A stretch of 64,000 nt of DNA, taken from contig NC_088099.1 of assembly GCF_036370855.1 (NCBI RefSeq), positions 26,875,501-26,939,500 on the forward strand, given 5' to 3'. The notes under the pieces are model-generated. The model did no database searches. It had not been told where the DNA came from and worked only from the letters and a program-made list of their open reading frames with translations. Shown piece by piece: positions 21,801 to 34,230 of this stretch. Every line of letters begins with the position of its first letter. The stretch's first letter is position 1. Position numbers and translations under genes: made by a program. The stretch is from Dromaius novaehollandiae (taxonomy: Eukaryota; Chordata; Aves; Casuariiformes; Dromaiidae).

Positions 21801-24800
21801 TCTGCTCCAGCATATAATCAGCTCTTCTGGAATGACTTAATTATTTATTAAAATCAGAATTCTTTTTCTATATAAGGTCTTTCCCTGTAGTCTCATTATT
21901 CAGCAAAACTGAGTCAAAAATAGTGTCTTGTTGTTCAGTGACTGGTGTGGAAATTCACCATTGAAATCCTGTCTCCCACCATATTTCACAGGATTTGTTC
22001 ATTAATGTAGGTTAATAATTCCCATGATGACACCATTCCTTCTGCATTTTCTTTACCTATTAAAATTACAGAGATCGCTGTCCATGTCCAATGTGACCTG
22101 TAGATCAAACAGACTCCCAACAGTTGTCAAGTTCCCAGTTCTAACAGTTTCCAGGGTGATACTGATCTCTATTTCCTTTGATTTCTTTATGATTTGTCAC
22201 ATCATTAATATATAATATTGCTTTGCTATTTTTACCTTTACTCCAACTTTTGTCAGCTACATTCCGTGATTATTACTGCACTGTATTTCTGTTATCTCTG
22301 TAATTCCTCCTAAATATTCTTCCTAATTCCTCCTAATATGTTTTTTTCTCAAAAAATTTTACTTTGCAGTGATCAGACAGTGGCTGACCAGAATTTGCTA
22401 TATGGAATCTAAATTTTCTTTTTCATTCTTGAAGACTGACTGACCTTGTACCATCTTTATCAACATACCAACACTGGTGAGGTGGCATTCTAGATATTTA
22501 GTCCATAATATTTCTCTTGTGTCTTGCCTCAGGTGTCTTGCCACAGTACTTTTTCCATTCTACTTTCCTGGCATAGAACTCATTAAAATATATGTATTTC
22601 TGGGGTAAGTCAAGAAACCTAGTTGAAAACTTGTTAAATATTGGTACCTATATTGTGCGTCATCTGATAAAGAACTATGTGACTGTTGTAATAGTTTAAT
22701 AACACTGCAGATCCTTTGAGCGGCAGATTCATAGCTCTCTGAACACACTTCCACCCCACTACATTTGACTGTTCCAATTGAGGTCTTGTTATAAGACACA
22801 TGAGTAATAAAAAAAAATGCCAAAATGTGGTGTGGATTGTAGGGTTCATATCAGTTTTATAAAGTGGAATTCTACAATGACCAAAGTAGGTTTTACAGAC
22901 CACTGTGTTACACCTCAACGTGCTCTAGAGCAACACAGTTTCAAATATATATTTGTAATAGCGCACTAATAGGAATTAGCTTTTTTCAAAGTAGGGTCAA
23001 ACATAATCAAGAATCTAACAAGGTTGCTGTATTTTTTTCATCATTTTGCTTCCTGCGTTAGTCTCCCCAAATATTTATTGATTAATTGTGTCTGCATTCT
23101 TTTTGCACATACTAATTATAACATAAAAATCAACAGCATTAATTTATCAGTTCTCAATGACCCTCTAACTGCTGCTGTGTGAGGATATAGCATACTGCTT
23201 GCCTAACTTATTATTATTTTATTGCAAAGAAACATGTTTTTCTGAACAGGCTGTTTTCAAGGGAGTCTTCAAGTTTCTCAGTGCATTTTTCTGGCATGAC
23301 CGCCTCGTTTTCACATTCCTATGGAAAGTCCATTTCTTTTCAGCAGCCCCCTCCCCATAAAAACAGAGTCTATTAAAAAATTACAAGAGTATGAAGAACC
23401 CCAGGTGCCCACTATTAGTGAATTTCTTTCTCTTGCTTGATTCAGCATTATCAGTCCTTGAATAGGAGGGCACAGGAAGACTTTCTGCCTTCTGCCACAG
23501 GCTTATAGTAAGATACATACTCTGGCATTTCCTTAAATTTGTCGCTGCTGAATGAAGAATATTTAGTGACCTGTACCTGATCCTTTTCCCTGGGGACAGG
23601 CCTTAGCAACTGGACCAGAGGCAGTGGAACCTGCTAGATTTTTAGGAGCAATAAGCAGGTTGGTATAGATTATTTCCCCATTATCCTTGGTTTATTGGCC
23701 AGCTGAATTAATCTTTAGAGTGTGATTCATAACCAAGCTTGTGCAGTTGAGCACTAATGAGAGCACAGCCTCGGGGAAGCTTTGCTGCCGTAAACCTGTA
23801 TTTACATAGTCTTAGTGCTCATGATAAAAGCAGCTATGCTCCTTTTATTACTTCAGTCCGATATCTTCGCTGTGGGTGTTAGTTTCATTTTCTCAGATCA
23901 CTGGCTGCTTCCTGATTGTATTGTATTGGATTTCCCTGAGCTCTATTTGTATGGGCTGACTTTGCAACCATTTCTTTCCTGCATTTAATAGATGGCTCTT
24001 AAAATGACATTCCCCAACAGCTTGGGTTGACTGAAGTTGGGTTTGCAGCAGTATCATCCTTCCCCAAGTTCTGGCCTCTTCTCTTGCACTGCATGAATGT
24101 ATGGTGAGCTGGTCCAGGGAGCTCAATACCTCTTTTATATGTCAGCTTAGTCCACAGACAGCTCAGGTCCAGTCAGCTTTCTGCAAGGTTGCTTGAGCTC
24201 CCTGCTAGTGGCAGGCAGACCCTACCACTGCGAGTGGCTTAAGGTGCTGTGGAAATACTACTTGTATGGACCTGGGCATTTGGAGATTATCAAAATCTAC
24301 ACAAACCAGAACTGAAATTGCTACACAAATCCTTTTGTGTTCTGCAGTGTCAGCTGAGGTATGGGATGGCTCAAATAGGTAGTTACTAAGTGGGTCTGAT
24401 GGCTTCTAACTTCCCTTGTTCTTTGCCATTATCTGTTGTGAGGGAACTGCCTGCTTAAAAGGCTTGGGCATTCAGGCTCAAGACCTGAAATGCTGCTATG
24501 ACCTGTTAGCTGCCTCTCTGGGGAGTACACAGCTCCTCTCTCACCCTCACAATTTCCCTGCTCATTTATGCCTTTTGTTATATATAACAATGATACATCA
24601 CAATCCTTATTCATGTTTCTCATAGAGAAACACCTGCGTATATTATATTCTTGATTTATGGACTTGGGATAAGGACAGATCTTTTTTTTCCTGGTTTCCT
24701 AAATAGGCAGGGTTGACAATCAGCATCTTGTGTACCCTTGCCATGCCAGCAGGAGAATGGGGAGCGATGGCCATCTGGATGCTTACGCTCAGCAGCATTT

Positions 24801-25019
24801 TATGAAGAGGCACGTTGCTATGACTATAGCTTGTGCAAACCTAGCTGGATTGGCTAGCTTGGGTGTTGGTAGCAGGACTGACAGGCAGCAAGGACCCCTG
24901 AGGGGCTAGACTCCAACACATGTTGGCTATCCCTGAGTTGTGTGGCCAACACTGAACACCAATGTCTGAGGTGCTACGGAGTCAGAGGCTTGGGGAAAGC
25001 CATCCTGGCAGGTGTCTCA
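18893..25019. other. Intergenic, no gene recognised
   Basis: No exon or RNA gene recognised on either strand. Several minus-strand GTAAGT-like donors occur (for example near 19464-19470) and might belong to alternative SAMD9L 5' exons. A GAS-like TTCTGGGAA lies at 19913-19921. The T/C-biased stretch near 21.4-22.5 kb might be a decayed repeat I cannot name. Confidence 0.45.
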
Positions 25020-25440
25020 ATGGATCGATCATGCAGAACTCCTAGAAGCAGGATCCAGCCTATTTAATCTATTACAGCTAGACATTCTTCTACTCTCTTT
25101 TTGAAAAACTCCAGTGAGGCACAGTGTATATATCCCTAGGTAGATGACTTCCTATTATCTAACATAAATCGTCTTTGCTATATACTTGGCAGGTCTTTCT
25201 TTGTCCTACTTCTTTTTGGAGATGCAGAAAAAGTGATCACTGTCCCTTTTATTAGGAGAACTTGTTCTACATACCAGAAGACTGATTTTATTATCTATTG
25301 GTCTCTTCCCCCCCCAAGATAAAACAAATGTTCCCTGTTCAGCCAGGCTTTCTAAACCTTTTTTTCTAATTTATGTTGCTTCTCACAGGCTTTTCCTATT
25401 TGCTTGTATCTTTCTAACACACTTGAAATGAATTTCAAAT
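25020..25440 (-). mobile_element. CR1 LINE 3' fragment (old)
   Basis: Antisense CR1 blocks appear on the plus strand in the expected order: 'actccagtgaggcac', 'ctattatctaacataaatc', 'tttgtcctactt', 'acataccagaagactg', 'gataaaacaaatgtt', 'ggctttctaaacc', then 'atttatgttgcttctcac'. The element therefore lies on the minus strand and is strongly diverged. Matching was by eye to remembered consensus blocks, so the ends are approximate and the subfamily is not assigned. Confidence 0.7.
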
Positions 25441-28400
25441 GGAATCCTGTAGAAAAACTGTCCTGGCCTTCTGTTTAGAATAATGATCTGCAATAACTGA
25501 ATATATTTGCAGAATTTCTATACTTTTATATACAGCTTGTGGATGGGACAGGCTTAAAGGCATGACAGGCTTAAAGGACTTGGAAAATGTTTGAAAAACA
25601 GATTTAGAATTGAATATGGTCTGATAAATGTCAAAATCAGCAAGGTGAAATTAAAGAGGAGCGTATAGCTCTAAGGAAAACAGGAATGATTGCAACACAG
25701 TTTTGGTCTTCTCTCAGGTGGGGTTATGCTTTCGACTTAAAAGTGGGGGAAAATGATATAGAAGATAATTTTTAGAACTGCAAGAAACATAAAAAATGTA
25801 CCATGATGAAAACTCAGCGTTGACACTAAAAAGTACTTTTCTAAATAAGAACATGTGTTTCAGTTGGGGGTGTGCTATTGTACTGAGGTGCTATAGTTCA
25901 GAAGCTCTGTCCTGTATTTCTAGATTAAATTGCATTTGAGTTATTAGATCCACTGTGACCTGAGGCTTTGTACTTTGCCCTGGAATGCAGCACACAGTCA
26001 GAAGAGATGTATGCATATTATCTTTTTAGGTGGAGCAGGATTTCCATCAACACCCTGGTGTTTGCATTGCATGGTGAACTGAATCCTGGTGTAGATTTTT
26101 ACTTGAATGGACTCCCTAGGTGTTTAATCCTTTATTTGTCTTCTGGACTTATTGTCTATTCTTTATTTACTACAGATCCTAGTGAAGAAATGACCCTTTG
26201 CTTCTTTTCTAAGGGTCTTATAACTGGCACAGTGAAACCGTCCCTTTCCGTCCCAAAGGTGCAGCAGTTTTACTGCCTACGGTGTGACCCTGTTATATCC
26301 ATCTGTAGTTTTTGAAATCTTTTGCTGCGCTTTTGTTGCTGTCTAGAAAGCAGTCTCCATAGAAAGGCAGCACATAAGCAGGGTTTCTCCTCTGTAGGAG
26401 TTAGGCTTATTTCACACACTCCGGAGCCTTGTGAAGAACTACTTCTTGTGCAAACATTTCTGTAGAGATTGACATGGACTGTTAAATTGTGATAAAGATT
26501 GGATCCTGCACATTGTCTGATGTTACTGAGATGCATATGAACAACATTTTGCAGTTTTTCGTCTGTGAATAGAGAATACGCACTGAAAAAGACAACATGA
26601 CTTACTGTTCAAGAGCATTCTAATACAGTGGCATTAAAAAAAATCTTTAGTGTATTGCAAACATATTCTCAACACAACCATTTAGTTACCTAGAAACTAG
26701 CTGTGATAAATCAGAAAGCTTCTGACAGGATACAGAAGAGAGGAATCAGCCCCCAGTTACATGGCAGATTACTTCAAATGTAGAAGCAATCTGAGACATG
26801 CTCATTTCCCATTTCTGTCAGAAGAAGTTAAAGTGTTTGTCAGTATTGGCTACCTTCCCTTTCTGTTTCTCTCTGTACCATGTGTAGTCACCCAGAGCCT
26901 CCTACCATCTGCTGTGGGAAACCATTGCTCCAGGAGAGCTATACGATACAGGTACATCTATAGCAAAGTCCATTTTTCTAGTGGTGTGAGGACTGATTTC
27001 AAATGGAATTATACTAACACTGAAGAAAGCCTGTAGAAAAAGTGTGATTGCATTTTACTGGAGAAAGAAAAAAGAATTTAGCTACTTAAAATCGACATAT
27101 ATTTTTACTTCAGATTATAAAGCAATGAGCTCTTTCCTTTTTAAAGTTCAGCCAGTAGTTAACCTTTCAACAGGTAAAGCATGGAACTACAGGCACAGTA
27201 CTGTGCCTGCATTTCGCCTTTGTGTGCAGCTCTCCGCTGCTTTTTCAGGGTGGCAGAATCTCCCTGCAGTTAATGGAAGTATTCAGCTTCTCTACGTTAA
27301 CATGGACTCATCGTGATGTAAGTGGTCCTCTGTCTTTTTTGCTGAGAACTTTGTTCCTCAGGCAGCGATATTAGCAATATTCGTCTGTTGCTCTAAAAGA
27401 GAGGTTAATGTTTCAAAGCCATAATGGGGCATAAGAGCAGAGCGTTCTAATGTGAGCAATGGTGAAAGCCCAAGGTAACATTCTGTAATGCTCTTCTGCA
27501 TCCTCTTTAAGCTCTACAGTACCTTAGTAATAATACACGAAGCACTATGCAACACTTGTGATGAGGTCCAAATGCACAGAGCTGCTCTCCTATACTCTGC
27601 TTTCAGTTATGGTTTATTTTCCCTGCCTTTGATCTCAGGTCCAAAATCTCCCTTCATCAAAGACAGCATCATCAGCGGACAAATGAAATGGCGAAACCCT
27701 CCACCAGAATGAATGAGAAAAACATGTGACAGGACTTTTTCTCTTTTTTCCCCCCATAATCCTCATCTCACATTTGAACAGCCTCACACATACCCCATGT
27801 AGTTTAATGGACAAGCTCTCCATTGGCTTTGATAGGCTTTGGGATGGATCTTACAGCAATAAATAAAAGCTTAGCAATCTGTTTTGAATGTGATAGTATC
27901 TGTGAGAAAAGGTCCAAAATGCAGTGTGGAAATATTTTCTTTTTCATCCATTAAAATTCTGTGGTGTTTGAGAACCATTTTTCACCACAGTTAATTATTT
28001 TTATACCTATTTGATTTCTGCACCAAAAGTAGCTAGTTGCACTGTGTAAATTGTGATGGAATAGTAAAGAATAAACACATAGGAATTTGAACCAGTAGTG
28101 AGTTTTTGTTTAAGAGCCAGTAACACACAAGACAAGTGAAACAAAAATAAATGAGAACAATATAATAGAAGCAGAAGGCAACTTGCCTGTGTTTGCTCTC
28201 TAATCTCATGAAAAATGTTCTTTTATTTGCAGAGCTGGTTCCGCTGTCATAGTTAGAAGAATTCTTTAAGGCAAACACTGAGCTTTTCCTGTTTCTATTG
28301 CAAAATGGTTTTCCCTTCCATTTTGTTGCTTTTTTTTTGTCAGTTTTGCTTGTAAGTGGGAAATAGGAGCTTGGCTGCAATGACCTGCATACAGAATCAT

Positions 28401-31400
28401 TCACATTTTTACCTGGAGGTTGTAGCAAGGCCCAGAGAGCAACTGAGAGAGAGGGCAGTGGTGGAGCCTCAGGGCAGAGCGAGAATGAGTGTGCTCTGCC
28501 GCTGGGCTGCAGGTTGTGTGTGACAAGGGCTTTTAGTTGACCTTCCCCATAGCACCAGGCAGATTTTTGTTCTCTATTTGTAAAACTAATGATATATGTC
28601 CTTTCCAGTCAAAATGCATATCCATACACAAACCCACAGAACTATTAGAAATTATAAGTTGCATATTTGAAATCATTTTATTAAAAAATTGTACAGGTAT
28701 TTTACAGAAATTTAAGAGACTGTTAGGGCAGACTTTTACTTCAGTTTGCTGTAGACATCTCACATTATTGGCAGATGGCTTAATTTAAAATGGTGTGCTG
28801 ATCTATAATGAAAGGACATAAGAGTATAGATTCTGAAATCAAATGCTTCGGGAGCCTTGCAACACATTTAGATATGGGCCAAATGTGCCTGAAGTCAGCT
28901 TAAAAAAATGAAGAATGGAACTGATATTGAACTGGTTTATTTTTGTTTGTCAGGAAAATAGATTGAACAATTTACAGTACCGGCAGTTTAAATAGAGGGC
29001 TCCAGAACTGATGAAACAGTTTTGCTATTTCTTTAAAATCATCTGCATTTTTTGCCCTGTGGTCCTGCAGTGATTTCAAAAGGTGGCAAGATGTAATGGT
29101 GGCGAGCACTTCAGAAATCTATATGATGATTTTAAGGCAATTAAAATATTCTGTCCACTCCAGCAAGAAGAGGAAGAGGAAAGAGAGGGGGAAATTCAAA
29201 GAGTTTGTACATTGCAAAGCTCTGTCCCAATTTGAAACACACAGAAGAAGTCAGCTTTGAATGAAAGAAAGGTGGAGGCATTTGTGGGGGTGGCCTGCGT
29301 GGCTTCCTGATCCTTCAGACAACCTCAGTACTTCAAAGAGCTCTGTACAAATGTTTCTACTTTTCAGCCTCTGCCTGACACCTTCATGTCAGAGGGTTAT
29401 TTCTGAGAGAACGAATCTGGAGACCACATTATCTCCGAGATCCCCTCAGTGCTTCTCTCGGATCTGGGAAGCACCAGCTATCACCATGAAGTGCTAAGGG
29501 CTCTTTGCCTTAAATGGAAAGGTGAAGCTGTCCTTTTCCCTTCCTTTCAAGATTAAGAGATCAGAATATTTACAGAAAGGAGTGTTATTTTTCCTCTTCT
29601 TCGAAGAATGGGAAGAATGTTTAGTAAACACAGATTAGGGAGGTACTTTAAATAAGTGGAAATCTTTTTTTTCATCATTTAGAATGCTTTAAACATTCCC
29701 ATACCAGCTGTCCTAAAGGGCAGACGTACTGTATGCTTTCTCATCACTTGCTACTCAATCCCACTGGTGAAACATGTATCTCAGTCCAATGATCTCCCAC
29801 ATAAATAGCTTTTACTAAAGTATCCTTTTTTCTTTAGAGTATTCTAATTCAACTTGAAATTCTCCTTTTCCCTGGTTGAAGCTAACTGAAGCCATCTAAT
29901 AGCTGACTCTGTGGAAATAATATTGCATTTTCCTGCAGGATTCAGATACCCGCCAACAGCACGTCCGGGAAGAGGATTACTATATTTGTGAAGGCACTTG
30001 TAGCATACCATCTGTTTAAAGAGAGTAAGACTGGTTTCATTTACACTGGAGAATTATGACCTTAAATGTATAGATAGCCTAAACATTCTGTAGCATGCAG
30101 AAATTATCCATATATTATTTGCTCTTTTAGTCAATGAAAAACAGGCTTACGGGCAACAAATAGAAAAGCAGTTCAAATGCAAAGGAAACAATTTAATAAA
30201 AATGTTTTGAATAATATATATATGTACATTTTTAAACTGTAACTGCCTGACAGATTAGTTTATGAACTGGTAAATGAAAAGTAATGTTACTTTAAAAAAG
30301 TTAAAATATTGATTTTACTTTAAACCTCAAATGTGCTAACATATTGCATTTATTACTTTTCTTGCCAACATGGAGAGCATCTCTTGTAAAAATCCCATGC
30401 GCATTTTTTAAATAAAACAAGCATGGGAGGCATCTTGGGCCTGATTTCTTCAGATTTCTCTCACCCATCATTATAATAAAAATACAAGTGTTGTATTGTA
30501 ATTTTTCAGGTAATTTTTATACCCAGGAATAGGGGAAAAATACAAGCAATGAAAAAGATATATTTTTCAAGAAAATATTAATTAAACAGAAGCAAAAAAA
30601 AGGACAGGCAATTGGGAACAACTGAAGAAAAGGGACTGTCAGACTGAAGATAAGTTGCTATTTCAAAAAATGCTGGAATAAGCCTTTGCTGTTTGTAGAG
30701 TTGTTGGCATTTCCTTTCAATATATAATAGAGAAAAGGAAATCAAATTTGGATTTTCAAATGCTGTGATTTCCTGTTTCTGTGTCTTCATATACATCTAG
30801 GAAAGAACAGAATTGAAAACTGTTGTCTGCAATGCTGCATTAAAAGCACTGTAGCAAATATATGAATAAACAAGGAGTTCTAAAAACAAAAGTAAAACAG
30901 TTCTTTAGCATGAATGAAAGCTCTGGGAGTATATTTGCAATACACCGATATTTGTATGAATTTTTATTAAACATAAGATCTCTGTTTTGAAAAGATATGA
31001 ATAGCAGCAAGAGAGGTCTGAGCCATAAATAAATTATGCCATCCTGGCTAATATAGCACACCACATTCCTGTTTTTTTTCACTACAAATATTTCAAGCTA
31101 TTCGTACATTATCTACAATACTGTACTTGAGCACCTGTTAATGCGTACTAGCAATGATAGCCTGAGTCAGGGTAGTACACAGTACAAATCCAGTGCTGAA
31201 ATGCCTGGGGAAGGCATGAATCCTCACTGCACTTTAGCATTTGACAGAACAGAAATTTGTGAAATGGTAATGCTTGATCTGAGAGAAATAGCATGTATGA
31301 GAGGAGATGGAGATATTATAAATTTATCTTCATTTGAAGCAAAAATGATCTTGAAGTTATAAACAATTTCTGCTCTCAGAAGAGTTATGAACTGTCAGTG

Positions 31401-34113
31401 ACTATGAAGACTGGTTAAAGTTCTTCCTCATTAGCTTTTACTGCCATTTTCCATTTTCCGATTATATGCAAAAGAAATCTGTGACAGTATGTCACAAGTT
31501 TTATATTTAGTTTAAAAAATGTGAAAGGTCATGAAAATTTTGCTTAAAGAGTGTGTATAATAAAATTTTTGAATATGGTATAGTAATGTAACATCCTATG
31601 ACTGTCTAGCCCAGAGATGGAACAGAACAGTTTCCTCAAAAACTGATTTAATGTTTTCCCTTTGATCCTTGGAGGAGCAGGGGAGGTGAAGCTGCAAAAA
31701 ATATCGTAAACAGTGAAACATATCACCAGGAGAGTATAAATGTGCAAACCCAGCTGTCATCTCACCTCATCTATTGACTGCGATTAGATTTGTATTCCTT
31801 CAGTCCAAACGCAAGAGAATTAGAGTTTAATTACTTTCCAGCAATATTCTTACCCTTTGCTTTAAGAGCTAGGGCACACCCTAAGCCTTTTGTAATCATC
31901 TAGGCTATCAGAAGTATATATGCATGTGTGTGGGCGTGGATGAAAATGCTGATAAGAGCATAAGGAAAAGTGTTAGGAAAAGATATTCCCAGGATGAACT
32001 TTAAAATTGATATATGCGTATTTCTTAGCTAGAGTGTTAAGCACCGGCTAATCAGAGAATTTGCCGGTACTCTGGTCACTGGGATTTCTAATAGCAAGAG
32101 ATGGATTATCAGCTAACACTGTAGAAGTTAAATGCAAAGAGAGGATTTGAAATGTTCTCAGACTCTAAATTTGGGCATTAAACTATGCAACAATTTTTGG
32201 ACATATTTTTGCTTGTATATTAATTGTAATAAATTTATGAAATCACAGCAGTTCCAGTCAGAACCACTAGGAATATGAGCAAAACGATCACTTTACCGAC
32301 AAACCTGTTCGGCTGCTACAACATCCGCTCGTTTGTTTCTCACAAAGAGAAATTCATATCTTAAGCAGAGTGCTGGCGATTTCTGTGTCATTTGTCCCAG
32401 GCACATCACTGACTCTACACGTAGCTGCATGTCATGCCCATGGAATTCCTTTATAAACAATCATTACTTTGCACTATAGGAGTTTGGAAGTACTTTCTCA
32501 GCTACATTCCCTGTTTTGTGATATTTTGCTCTTTCCTTTTACTGAATGCGGAAGCATCCGGCTGCAAATACAAATACTGACTTAATTGTCCTTATTTATT
32601 CACTACAGATGTTCCTTCACTGCAGGTCAGGAATTGGAAAAATCATGAAAGCAGTATTTCTAATCTGACTGGTTTACCCATTACAATGTTTAGGAGAACT
32701 CATCCTAGTTTTGTCAGTGAGAGTGTTTCTACATTTCTCTGTTTAAATCTTGTTATATGAACAGAGTATAGAAATGTGGTTATGCAAACCAATCCTTACA
32801 ACTACAGAAAAAAAATATTCTGTGAAGTTTAAGCTGAAATCTGAACTTCCACAAAGTTACTCTTTTCTTAGTGCGGTCATGTGCCAGTGGGAAAGTTGAA
32901 ATGGGAGACATATAAGAGGAAGAATAATAAGAAAATGCACCTTATGAATGTTATTTTTTACATCTGGTTTAAAAATTCATGTTTAAGTACAAAGTCAGTA
33001 ACTCCAAGCAGAATTAAAATGTCATTAGGAATTCATTGTTATTTTCCACTATTCAGTTTGCTTTTAGAAGCATGCTTGCATGTTTGCATACATAATTTTG
33101 ACACACAGTTGAAGATGTAATGTACACAAAATTTTTAGTAGTAATAAGTACTGCATGCTAATTCAGTCACATAAAATTTGTGACTACTCAGCCAATTGAT
33201 TAGGATATTTGTGGAAGTGCGTATTTTCCTTTTCAATCATAAAAAACCCAGCATGCATAATAAAAACATGGAAAATGTGATATAATAGGTTTGTTACCAA
33301 ATGAAGTCTTGTGTGCTGTTCTTACTTTGTAAGAAAAATTGTTGATACTCAGAACAGATTTATGGCAGCTATACTGCAATTACAAAAAGTTTACAAGGTA
33401 TTCACTTTGTTTTGCCAAGAGGTGCTAGGAAGTAGGTGATTTGAATACAAACATGACTACCAAACACTAACTGTATAAGCCAATGTTGCTGTCTGTCTGG
33501 TATTTAACTCAGCAAAAGTGTTTTCATGGAGTTCCAATCCAGGGTATTGCAAAGTTCTAACTAATGAAACAAAGACTCTTTAGCTCTAAATTGTTAGTTG
33601 AGATCCAACTTAATATATTGGTTACTAAGATAACTAAGCATTTTCTGCTAGTAGTTCACTGATCATTGAATAGCACCACTGGTTGTTGATCAGCTGACCA
33701 GTTTCAGCACTGCAAAAAAACAAAACCCAAAAAACGCAACCTCTAACTTTACTTGGCACATGGTTAGCAGATTTGGATGGAAGATTTAAACTAGTCAATG
33801 GGAAGTGCTGAGGTATCAGTGCTCATGAAACTGTAGCCACTCTCTTAAAGGATTTGGAAATTTTCATTTGAAATCCTGTGTTTGAAGATCTTAGCTTTTC
33901 TTTTTTCATAGTTAGGGAAGACTGGCATGATGAAACAGCAGATTTGAGTCCTGAGGAAAACTGAGGGATTGGGTAGGAAACCATGTAGGAGCAGATGTGG
34001 TTTTCTTACCCTTCTCCCTGGAATCAGACATCAGCTCCCAAAATGTAACTTGTTCTGTCATACCCAGAAGGATTTGTCTTTGAGTTACCATATGAGTTTA
34101 CACAGGCTTTAAC
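25441..34113. other. Intergenic DNA and HEPACAM2 3' flank
   Basis: AT-rich, with no recognised gene. An imperfect tandem duplication (gacaggcttaaagg twice) lies at 25548-25581. The right end should include the 3' UTR of HEPACAM2, which is read leftwards; a minus-strand AATAAA occurs at 32595-32600, but its use is not established. Confidence 0.5.
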
Positions 34114-34230
34114 TTACTGTTGGTGGTCTTGTTGCTGCTGCGCAGGAATATGTTGAATAACTTCATAAACTGTACTAAGCATATCCTGGCCTGAGATGAA
34201 GTCAGAGCCAGGAACAGATTGACTTGAAAC
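34114..34230 (-). CDS. HEPACAM2: HEPACAM2 coding exon 9 (last), with stop
   Basis: Begins after CTTTTAG and encodes the C-terminal tail with SGQDMLSTVYEVIQHIPAQ, then a glutamine-rich end and TAA. It carries 38 codons plus stop; the human tail has the same conserved STVYEVIQHIPAQ motif. Confidence 0.93.
   Translation of the reverse strand, partial: VSSQSVPGSDFISGQDMLSTVYEVIQHIPAQQQQDHQQ

Noticed and set aside
31141-31362. 73-codon frame in the SAMD9L-HEPACAM2 gap
   Set aside because: Length is within chance expectation and the peptide resembles nothing known.
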